Position numbers and translations under genes: made by a program | DNA from: JBOFHT01 sp051649785 | Lineage (GTDB): Archaea; Methanobacteriota; Methanobacteria; Methanobacteriales; Methanobacteriaceae | Direction of reading: 5' to 3' | DNA length: 20,444 nt | Assembly: GCA_051649785.1 (NCBI GenBank) | Contig: JBOFHT010000028.1 | Coordinates: 1 to 20,444 of the forward strand | In this document: positions 14,984 through 20,444 of the stretch, in pieces | Layout of the letters: every line of letters begins with the position of its first letter | How positions within the stretch are numbered: position 1 is the stretch's first letter | Notes under the pieces: generated by a model | What the model was told of the DNA's origin: nothing | Database searches by the model: none | The model's input: the letters and a program-made list of their open reading frames with translations, nothing else

Positions 14984-15724
14984 TTATAATTTAAGAGTAG
15001 CTATTGAAGTTGCTTTAAATGCAATAGAAACTTCTTTATCAATTTTTAAATCGAGTTTATCACCTGAAGATTTAGTAATATCAACAAAGAGATTTAGGCC
15101 ATTAATATTAACTTTAAGTCTTAAAATATCATCTAATAAACTTAATTCATTTATTTTACCTTTTAATATATTCCTAACACTAGTTTCTTCACAGTTCATC
15201 ATTAAAAAGATATTATCATAGCTTATCAGACCTAGGACTTTATCCCCAATCTTGTATTTATTTGTATGAGGAATTGTAATTTTAATTTTTTCACATTCTT
15301 TTAAATCCTCATTATGTTTTACATTAGTGGATTCACTATCAAATTCAAGTGTTAATGTTTTTTTATCATCATTAATAGCTATTACTTTAGATGGAATTTC
15401 ATTAATATTTCTATGGAGTTCTACTATTGCATTAATTTTTTTACATTCCTTAAGAATAGATTTACCCTCATCTTTAAGAACAGCACAGCCCCCTCCACCT
15501 TTTCCACCTTTTCTAGTATTAATAATTTTAATATTTAAGCTAGATTCAATTTTATCAATATAGTTTAATGCAGTCCTATAAGCAATATTGGTTCTTTTAG
15601 CCCCTTCTGTAATAGAGCCCGTTAAGTTAATATTTTCTAAAAGTGAAAACATTTTCTCAGTTAAAACAACTGTCTTATTATTTAAGTTTAGTTTATATTC
15701 TATTTCTGCTTTTACATCAGTCAT
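14984..15724 (-). CDS. ModE-like transcriptional regulator (LysR-type HTH plus TOBE/Mop-like domain)
   Basis: Predicted DNA-binding regulator, 246 aa. Residues ~15-85 form the winged helix-turn-helix seen in ModE: LTEKMFSLLENINLTGSITEGAKR, the recognition helix YRTALNYIDKIESSL, and the Gly-rich wing KGGKGGGGCAVL (72-83). The C-terminal half is TOBE-like: KYKIGDKVLGLISYDNIFL near 157-175, then RNILKGKINELSLLDDILRLKVNING and LDLKIDKEVSIAFKATSIATLKL, which resemble Mop-type oxyanion-binding modules. ModE proteins sense molybdate or tungstate and control transport and molybdo/tungsto-enzymes. No mod transport genes lie in the window, so the ligand is inference. GTGATTAA precedes ATG 15724, and the same words occur 18 bases upstream (see the upstream mini-ORF). 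Confidence 0.85.
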   Translation of the reverse strand: MTDVKAEIEYKLNLNNKTVVLTEKMFSLLENINLTGSITEGAKRTNIAYRTALNYIDKIESSLNIKIINTRKGGKGGGGCAVLKDEGKSILKECKKINAIVELHRNINEIPSKVIAINDDKKTLTLEFDSESTNVKHNEDLKECEKIKITIPHTNKYKIGDKVLGLISYDNIFLMMNCEETSVRNILKGKINELSLLDDILRLKVNINGLNLFVDITKSSGDKLDLKIDKEVSIAFKATSIATLKL

Positions 15725-15860
15725 TTAATCACTTTAATTGCATTAATCACTGGAGTCATACTTAGTTCCATAGATAATTTTATACTTAATTATAATTTTA
15801 ATCTTTTTACTACTTAGTTTTTACTTAATTAATTTTCCATAAAGACTTTTATATATACTA
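15725..15860 (-). promoter_or_regulatory. modE promoter and leader with duplicated start region
   Basis: AGTATATATAAAAGTC on the minus strand (15845-15860) is a strong TATA box. Initiation near 15820 would leave a leader of about 95 bases, long for this genome. Just before the gene the words AGTGATTAATG and AGTGATTAAATG follow each other. The first ATG opens a four-codon frame (Met-Gln-Leu-Lys-stop) whose TGA lies inside the ribosome binding site of modE. Confidence 0.4.
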
Positions 15861-15946
15861 TAAGTTGTTTTTTTTACTATTTATTTTTTTACTTAATTCT
15901 TAGCTAGTTTTAATATCATGCCATCTACTATTGCTAAGTTTTTTAT

Positions 15947-17497
15947 TTAGACTGTGAATCTTTCTATAGTATTAAATAATTTATCAAACAATCTTCCAAT
16001 TGGGCCTAATTTTGAAGTAAATCCTTTAGATATTCGAATATCTTCCTTTTCCACACCTTTAATAGCTAATAATGAAATTAAAAATATTACAGGAGCTACT
16101 ATTATAGCTATTACTAATCCTATTATATTTAAAGGCAGGAATAGTATAAAAACAGACATTATAGCTGAAGCCATTATAATTTTAATAAATTGCATATATG
16201 GAAGATTTACCTCAGTCATTCTTAGTGTAATTAATAATATTGGAATTGACATTGCAAATGTAGCTATTGTTGTTGCGAGAGCTCCGCCTTCTATTCCATA
16301 TATAGGTATCATAACAAAGTTTAAAATTATTGTAATAGCAGTTCCTGCTAATAATACATACATCGGAATTCTAGGATTACCTATTCCTTGAACAATACTT
16401 GAAGATACCGCAAATATGGAGTAAAATGCCATTCCAACTACTAAAATACTTAATGAACTTGCTCCCAAAATATAACTAGAATTTGTAAAGTAAACAAGCC
16501 CCATAATTGGTTTAGCTAGTATAGCTATTCCCAAAGACATAGGAATTACAAATATTAATGCATACCGGTATGATCGTGTCACATAGCGAGTAAGGAGTTT
16601 CTTATTTTTTGTGCTAAATGCAGCGGAGGAAGCTGGAAGTATTGTAGTAGCTATTGAAACAGATATTATAAGTGGTAAACGTGCTATTGGATCAGCTGCC
16701 CCAAAATAACCAATTACTTGTGAAGATAAAAATATTCCCATTATTATTGTACATGCACTATATATAGCCATTTCTGCAAGTGCAGTTATTGTAACAGGTA
16801 CAGAAAAAGCTATTAATCTCTTTGCTAGTTTTGCTTCTTCTTTAAATGTGAATTTATAATCATTTTCAGGTTTTGGAATATATTTCCATAGATATTTTTT
16901 AAATATTATTAAAGATGAAAGTGCTGATGCTGCAAATCCAAATACAGAACCCATTACAGCACCTACTGCAGAAAATCCAATTATAACAAATGCAGTAGCA
17001 AATAATATCATAAATACTTGCTCTACTCCCCTAGTAGCTAGAATATATTCCATTTTATAAACACCTTGGAATGACCCCCTAAATGCACCAACAATTACAC
17101 TGAAAGGAGTTATTAACCCTACTGCTTGAAGTGGATACAATGCATCTGGCTTTTTAAATATTGCAGCTAACCATGGAGCTACAAAAAATATCATAACAAG
17201 ACCAAAAAATAGCCCCAATATTACCATTATTTTTAGTGATGTGTATACTGTTTGCCTAGCTAGTTTTTTCTCATTTAATGCTGTATATTCAGCTACATAT
17301 TTAGCTATTGAGGGAGGAAGGCCACCTGCAGCCAATACCTGAAATATTCCTTGAAATGGAAGTGTTAAAACAACAAGCCCATATGCAGATGGTCCTAATA
17401 GTGATGCCATTAAAAACCTGTATATATAACCTCCAAAACGGAATATTATATTTCCTATTAAAATTAAAAAGCTGCCTTTAGCTAGTTTTGAACTCAA
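15947..17497 (-). CDS. Polysaccharide/lipid-linked oligosaccharide flippase (MATE-like, SpoVB/Wzx type)
   Basis: Integral membrane protein, 516 aa, of the MOP exporter superfamily, with about 14 predicted hydrophobic helices by eye. The N-terminus KGSFLILIGNIIFRFGGYIYRFLMASLLGPSAYGL is the typical first-helix motif with the conserved LGPxxYG turn. LAAGGLPPSIAKYVAE and GAFRGSFQGVYKMEYILATR are diagnostic loops of the SpoVB/Wzx-like group. It probably moves a polyprenyl-linked precursor of pseudomurein or another glycan across the membrane; substrate and role are inference. The start is a TTG at 17497 preceded by GGTAGTGATTTA. No better ATG precedes the first helix. A repeated promoter element lies upstream. 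It is followed in the same direction by modE after 222 bases, and the two need not be linked. Confidence 0.88.
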   Translation of the reverse strand: MSSKLAKGSFLILIGNIIFRFGGYIYRFLMASLLGPSAYGLVVLTLPFQGIFQVLAAGGLPPSIAKYVAEYTALNEKKLARQTVYTSLKIMVILGLFFGLVMIFFVAPWLAAIFKKPDALYPLQAVGLITPFSVIVGAFRGSFQGVYKMEYILATRGVEQVFMILFATAFVIIGFSAVGAVMGSVFGFAASALSSLIIFKKYLWKYIPKPENDYKFTFKEEAKLAKRLIAFSVPVTITALAEMAIYSACTIIMGIFLSSQVIGYFGAADPIARLPLIISVSIATTILPASSAAFSTKNKKLLTRYVTRSYRYALIFVIPMSLGIAILAKPIMGLVYFTNSSYILGASSLSILVVGMAFYSIFAVSSSIVQGIGNPRIPMYVLLAGTAITIILNFVMIPIYGIEGGALATTIATFAMSIPILLITLRMTEVNLPYMQFIKIIMASAIMSVFILFLPLNIIGLVIAIIVAPVIFLISLLAIKGVEKEDIRISKGFTSKLGPIGRLFDKLFNTIERFTV

Positions 17498-17525
17498 TAA
17501 ATCACTACCAAAAATCTATTATTTG

Positions 17526-17558
17526 AAAAACATTAGTTATAAAAAAACATTAGTTATA
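17526..17558 (-). promoter_or_regulatory. Tandem 16-bp repeat at the flippase promoter
   Basis: AAAAACATTAGTTATA occurs at 17526-17541 and again at 17543-17558, a 17-base period. On the minus strand each copy starts TATAACTAATG, so the TATA-like element itself is doubled. The proximal copy lies about 40 bases before the TTG start, which fits a short leader with the GTGAT site. Confidence 0.5.
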
Positions 17559-17929
17559 TTATTTATTATTAATATTATATAATTGCTCTTTATAACTCTT
17601 TTGTAATTATACATAGAACTTCCAAAAACTTAGCTATTTTTACTTTATTTTACTGATTTATTTTGTTAAAGGGCTTTAATTTAATTAGTAATATATTTAG
17701 TAGTATTGTAATTCAATTAGTACCAGTAGATACTATGTTATCAAATGAAGATATTTTATTTTACCAGTATCATATTTTATTATCTCTAAACTTTATTTAG
17801 TAGCTAAATTTATCTAATAGCTAAAAATAGTAGATTTAGTTAAAAACAATAGATTCTATAAAATTATTGCCAAAAAACCAATACAATAATATAATAATAC
17901 AATAATATAATTAAAAACAAAAATGAAAT

Positions 17930-17946
17930 TTATTAAAAAAAATAGG
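17930..17946 (-). terminator. T-rich terminator of the flavoprotein gene
   Basis: On the minus strand, about 45 bases after the stop of the flavoprotein gene, the sequence reads CCTATTTTTTTTAATAA with a run of eight T. More T-runs follow within 25 bases. Confidence 0.45.
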
Positions 17947-17991
17947 TGTTACACTAAAAAATATTAGGGTAATTCTTTAAAATATTAAATT

Positions 17992-18702
17992 TTATAAGAT
18001 ATTGTTATTGCTATTTTTTAAAGATTCTCTTAAATTTAAAGTTTCTATGAAATGATTTATTGTCTTGTTAAGAGATTCAAACCCATATTCGTCTTTTTTT
18101 ACACTTTCTACTGAGTCTTGGGACCAAAAACATGCCCCTAAGTTAGCTCCAAAAGCCCCACCACTAACTGGAAGAATTCCATTAAGAATATAAAAAGCAT
18201 TTATTTGTTGAATAGCTAGTTCTTGACCTCCACAGCGGTCTCCACCCACAACTGCACTCATTCCAATTTTACCACGCACCACATCCATATCATCCATTAT
18301 TAGTGCTTGGCACCTATCAATTACTGCTTTAATTTGTGCAGATATTGATCCAAAAAATACTGGGCTAGCTATTATTATACCGTCAGCTTTTTTAATTAAA
18401 TCATATAATTCTAACATATCATCTTCAATGATACAAGGACTTACATCAATATTAGGATTATTATAGTCTTTATGATTTTTAATATTTAAACAATATTCAC
18501 AATGATTACATGGAGCTACTGTCTTTTGTGAAAGTAAAAATGTTTCAGTTTTAATTTTTATTTTGTCTTTTTTCTCTTTTGTATCTCCTATTTCTATTGA
18601 ATTCCTTTTTTCAATTAGTCTTTTAGCATTTTCCATTGCTGTTTTTAAAATATATTCTGTAGTTCCATCTCTAGGACTTCCTGAAATTCCTAATATCATC
18701 AT
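17992..18702 (-). CDS. Iron-sulfur flavoprotein (NADPH-dependent FMN reductase/flavodoxin fold)
   Basis: Predicted FMN- and [4Fe-4S]-binding redox protein of the methanogen Isf type, 236 aa. The flavodoxin-like fold starts with MMILGISGSPRDGTTEYIL (phosphate loop SGSPRDGTT, 7-15). The cysteine motif is C65-x2-C68-x2-C71-x18-C90. In characterised Isf proteins the last spacing is short (about 4-7), so the cluster loop carries an insertion. KADGIIIASPVFFGSISAQIKAVIDR follows near 104-129 and matches FMN-contact segments. Then come GKIGMSAVVGGDRCGGQE and GGAFGANLGACFW, with extra Cys residues. The charged KRNSIEIGDTKEKKDKIKIK stretch (32-51) is another likely insertion. GAGGTG five bases before ATG 18702 sets the start. 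Upstream lie several TGTATAC repeats that may control it. The physiological role is unknown; Isf proteins have been linked to oxidative-stress electron transfer. Confidence 0.88.
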   Translation of the reverse strand: MMILGISGSPRDGTTEYILKTAMENAKRLIEKRNSIEIGDTKEKKDKIKIKTETFLLSQKTVAPCNHCEYCLNIKNHKDYNNPNIDVSPCIIEDDMLELYDLIKKADGIIIASPVFFGSISAQIKAVIDRCQALIMDDMDVVRGKIGMSAVVGGDRCGGQELAIQQINAFYILNGILPVSGGAFGANLGACFWSQDSVESVKKDEYGFESLNKTINHFIETLNLRESLKNSNNNIL

Positions 18703-18850
18703 TTTAGCACCTCAATACCATAATAATGCTTTTACTAAATTAGTATATTGTATACATTTCTATATTTATCTACTGTATACATTTTTCTATTGTATGCATA
18801 TAAATGTATCATCACACAACACATCCACGACAAGATTATAATATATATTT

Positions 18851-18955
18851 AGTCATGGTCAAAAGTCGAAATTTCTAAATCAAAACTTCATTAAAATCCT
18901 TGGATTGCTAAATGAATCAAATTTTCCGATAGGGAAAATCTTTTTGACCAAGACT
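18851..18955. other. 105-bp inverted-repeat element with three-way-junction fold (candidate structured RNA or MITE-like element)
   Basis: The ends are inverted repeats: AGTCATGGTCAAAA at 18851-18864, and its complement (AGTCTTGGTCAAAA on the minus strand) at 18942-18955, 13 of 14 matching. Inside are two more pairings: TTCATT (18887-18892) with AATGAA (18911-18916), enclosing AATC-CTTG-GATT, and ATTTTCC (18921-18927) with GGAAAAT (18933-18939) around GATAG. Together they can form a closed three-way junction. It is GC-richer at the paired ends than its surroundings. No coding frame fills it. No clear target-site duplication can be named because both flanks are plain AT sequence. I cannot tell a structured RNA from a small non-autonomous transposon. 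Confidence 0.45.
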
Positions 18956-18960
18956 TATAT

Positions 18961-18986
18961 TATATAAATAAAATTTTATTTATATA
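18961..18986. repeat. 26-bp perfect palindrome
   Basis: TATATAAATAAAA is followed directly by its exact reverse complement TTTTATTTATATA. It is wholly A/T, so chance cannot be excluded, but it lies only five bases after the 105-bp inverted-repeat element. It could be a transcription stop signal, a dimeric protein site or a cruciform-prone spot. Confidence 0.6.
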
Positions 18987-19174
18987 TTATTGTTGTAAAT
19001 ATTAATTCTATTGTAGATTTTATTATTTTTTCTACTTTAGATAATTTTCTACTGTATACTTTTTAATATTTTATATGAATTATTTATAAAATATACAATA
19101 GATTTATTAATAATAGTCATCATATATAGTTTAATAATAAAATCAGTACTAGTTAAGTGATATCAATAATAAAG

Positions 19175-19204
19175 AACTAACATTAAATAAAAAACTAACA
19201 TTAA
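19175..19204. repeat. Direct repeat AACTAACATTAA x2 in the leader of the terminal gene
   Basis: AACTAACATTAA occurs at 19175-19186 and 19193-19204, an 18-base period, 35-64 bases before the ATG of the Asn-rich protein gene. It lies between the nearest TATA-like box (CATATATAG, ~19121-19129) and the ribosome binding site, so it is probably in the 5' leader. Confidence 0.5.
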
Positions 19205-19238
19205 TTAATAATATCTAAATATTGTGAGAGGTGTTTAA

Positions 19239-20444
19239 ATGGATTATACGGAGGGTATTGTAAAAAGATACAAGCGCCAATATACTAGAACTCTTAAAGA
19301 TGGGTCTAAAAAACAATACACTACCGAACAGTCCCAAGTAACTATTTCAAAAAATGATAATATTTTTGAAAATGGAGAAAAGGTTCTAGTTCTTAAAGAA
19401 GAACATAAAGAGGATTTAGATAATACTAATAAGTTACTTGATAATTTAGATAATAGTATTGCTAATGGTGGCGATTCAGATAATATTGCCAGTTCCAGTA
19501 ATGTTAATAATGTTAGTGTTAATAGTAAGATAGGGGATGCTATTGACAATAATAAAGAGAATATAAACAATGAATCACAGAATTCTAATAACAATATAGA
19601 TAATTTTAATGGTAATGAAGAAAGTAATGATGATTATAATAGTTATGACACCATTATTGCATTAGAGATCTATAACTATATTTTAAATATGGATAAGAAA
19701 AATCTTAAAAAAGAAGTAGAAGAAGCCATTAATAGAAATGCTGAGCTTTCGGTTAAGATTCGAACTATGGAAAGAGCTATAAATTCTTCAGAAAATAATA
19801 TTGTTACAAGTAATTCTAAAAATACTAATTCAATCCATAGTACTAGTTCTAGTGATAATATAAACACTACCATAAATAATAATAATAATGGTAATAATGG
19901 TAATGGTAATGGTAATAATAGAAATAATATTAATAATTCCAGTGTTAATATAAATAATAAGAATAGTACTAAATCCATTGAAAAATTAGAGAACTCTAAA
20001 AAAGATTATAGGCTTTCTAAATATAATGGAGATAATTACACCAATGTTACTAATAATACATCATTTAATAATCCTATTTCCAATATGGATATTAGTTCCA
20101 TTGTAGATGTTGATATTGAGGACTTAGATAATCTTGATTTTGATGAAATAATAGATAAATTTAGTAATATTAATAATAGCCATAGTAATGAAAAAAACAT
20201 CGAAACTGAGATATTTAAGTACAAAGAAGAAAAACTCAGAAAGGAATATGAACACATATACAATGCTGCTAAAAATGAGATTTCTTATATGCAAAAACAT
20301 ATCAGGAGCTTTGAATCCCAGCAAAGTGAGAAATATAATAATTTAAAAGCTAAATATAAAAATGTAGTTTTAGAAAAAGATTTATTAAATAATGAACTTA
20401 AAACAGCTAGCTCTGAAATATCTTATTTAGAAAATATTAATAGA
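19239..20444 (+). CDS. Large Asn-rich coiled-coil protein, unknown function (5' part, runs off the window)
   Basis: The frame is open for 402 codons from ATG 19239 to the window edge. GAGGTG five bases upstream marks the start strongly. Residues 1-60 are a compact, basic, conserved-looking module (MDYTEGIVKRYKRQYTRTL... then KKQYTTEQSQVTI and ENGEKVLVLKEE) of probable beta-strand character. A low-complexity Asn/Asp/Ser region follows to ~140. Then come a helical stretch (ALEIYNYILNMDKKNLKKEVEEAINRNAELSVKIRTMERAI, about 144-184), an extreme Asn/Gly/Ser run (~185-250), an acidic DVDIEDLDNLDFDEIIDKF patch near 288-306, and a long Glu/Lys/Tyr-rich coiled coil from ~325 to the edge. There is no signal peptide or membrane helix, so it should be cytoplasmic. 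I do not recognise the family. A structural or DNA/cell-division-associated role would be guesswork. Confidence 0.85.
   Translation, partial: MDYTEGIVKRYKRQYTRTLKDGSKKQYTTEQSQVTISKNDNIFENGEKVLVLKEEHKEDLDNTNKLLDNLDNSIANGGDSDNIASSSNVNNVSVNSKIGDAIDNNKENINNESQNSNNNIDNFNGNEESNDDYNSYDTIIALEIYNYILNMDKKNLKKEVEEAINRNAELSVKIRTMERAINSSENNIVTSNSKNTNSIHSTSSSDNINTTINNNNNGNNGNGNGNNRNNINNSSVNINNKNSTKSIEKLENSKKDYRLSKYNGDNYTNVTNNTSFNNPISNMDISSIVDVDIEDLDNLDFDEIIDKFSNINNSHSNEKNIETEIFKYKEEKLRKEYEHIYNAAKNEISYMQKHIRSFESQQSEKYNNLKAKYKNVVLEKDLLNNELKTASSEISYLENINR

Larger units (their letters stand above)
17498..17991. other. Intergenic region between the flavoprotein and flippase genes
   Basis: About 490 gene-free bases. 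The right end has the T-rich terminator of the flavoprotein gene, the left end the flippase promoter repeat. At ~17883-17913 an ACAATAATATAAT-type word occurs twice. The middle (17600-17850) is plain AT-rich sequence, and I see no coding or RNA signal there. Confidence 0.45.
18743..19103. repeat. Scattered TCTAYTGTATAC motif, about six copies
   Basis: Similar 12-18 base words occur with TGTATAC cores at 18749 and 18774, a TGTATGC core at 18791, a TGTATAC core at 19053, a weaker TCTATTGTAGATTT at 19007, and an inverted TATACAATAGA at 19093-19103. The best copies read TCTACTGTATACATTTTT (18769-18786) and TCTACTGTATACTTTTT (19048-19064). The first three lie directly upstream of the flavoprotein gene, where they overlap its likely promoter. 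The arrangement resembles multiple operator sites in a divergent control region. Confidence 0.5.

Noticed and set aside
15954..16391. 145-codon plus-strand frame
   Set aside because: Antisense to the flippase gene, whose reading frame shows clear family motifs.
7029..17497. UppP and flippase as parts of one cell-wall gene cluster
   Set aside because: They lie about 8 kb apart with unrelated genes, including tRNA-Val, ilvE and surE, between them. A shared lipid carrier is plausible, but the layout does not show a cluster.
17883..17913. Repeated ACAATAATATAAT words as a possible CRISPR or iteron array
   Set aside because: Only two short low-complexity copies, no spacers, no cas or replication genes nearby.
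19244..20324. Four Leu/Ile/Ser-rich minus-strand frames at the right end
   Set aside because: They are the complements of the Asn/Asp/Lys-rich codons of the plus-strand partial gene, which has a strong ribosome binding site and a continuous frame.

Overview
The window is strongly AT-rich archaeal DNA. It most likely comes from a pseudomurein-walled methanogen of the Methanobacteriaceae, with a Methanobrevibacter-like character. The evidence is an archaeal Kae1-Bud32 fusion, the archaeal CobT family, a RecJ-like DHH protein next to archaeal-type ribosomal protein S15, a ModE-type regulator, an Sm-like protein, GGTGAT/GAGGTG Shine-Dalgarno sites, archaeal TATA boxes and T-rich terminators. Species assignment is inference.

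Layout. Positions 1-334 hold an A/C-rich edge segment and the T-rich (minus strand) terminator of the first gene group. Positions 335-5652 carry an information-processing cluster on the minus strand: kae1-bud32 (tRNA t6A synthesis), an XTP/dITP pyrophosphatase, rpsO and a RecJ-like nuclease. An 890-bp gap in this cluster contains a decayed zinc-ribbon transposase fragment. The divergent cobT gene (cobamide synthesis) lies at 5873-6967. Then come uppP (undecaprenyl-PP recycling, 7029-7925) and ilvE (8092-9015), both minus, and tRNA-Val(TAC) at 9462-9533. A membrane-anchored Mrr-like nuclease (9679-10767, minus) follows. An 840-bp gap carries what looks like an orphan signal-peptide fragment of a lost secreted protein. 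surE (11612-12406), a 48-residue minus-strand gene (12836-12982) and a short Sm-like protein (13287-13490) come next.

From 13811 to 18702 everything is on the minus strand. In transcription order it is an iron-sulfur flavoprotein, a polysaccharide/lipid flippase, a ModE-like regulator, a 2[4Fe-4S] ferredoxin and hisB. Each gene has its own candidate promoter, so this is not clearly one operon. The last 1.2 kb is the 5' part of a large Asn-rich coiled-coil protein that runs off the window.

Most genes are ordinary housekeeping genes and I see no clear new multi-gene system. The parts most worth a second look are the 18.7-19.2 kb intergenic region (a 105-bp inverted-repeat element that folds as a three-way junction, a 26-bp perfect palindrome and about six copies of a TCTAYTGTATAC motif), the Mrr-like membrane protein with Ser in the usual acidic/Gln catalytic position, the unknown Asn-rich protein at the edge, repeated promoter elements upstream of surE, the flippase gene and the ferredoxin gene, and Asn-rich insertions in conserved enzymes. 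UppP and the flippase could both serve the lipid-carrier cycle of pseudomurein or glycan export, but they lie about 8 kb apart and the link is inference.
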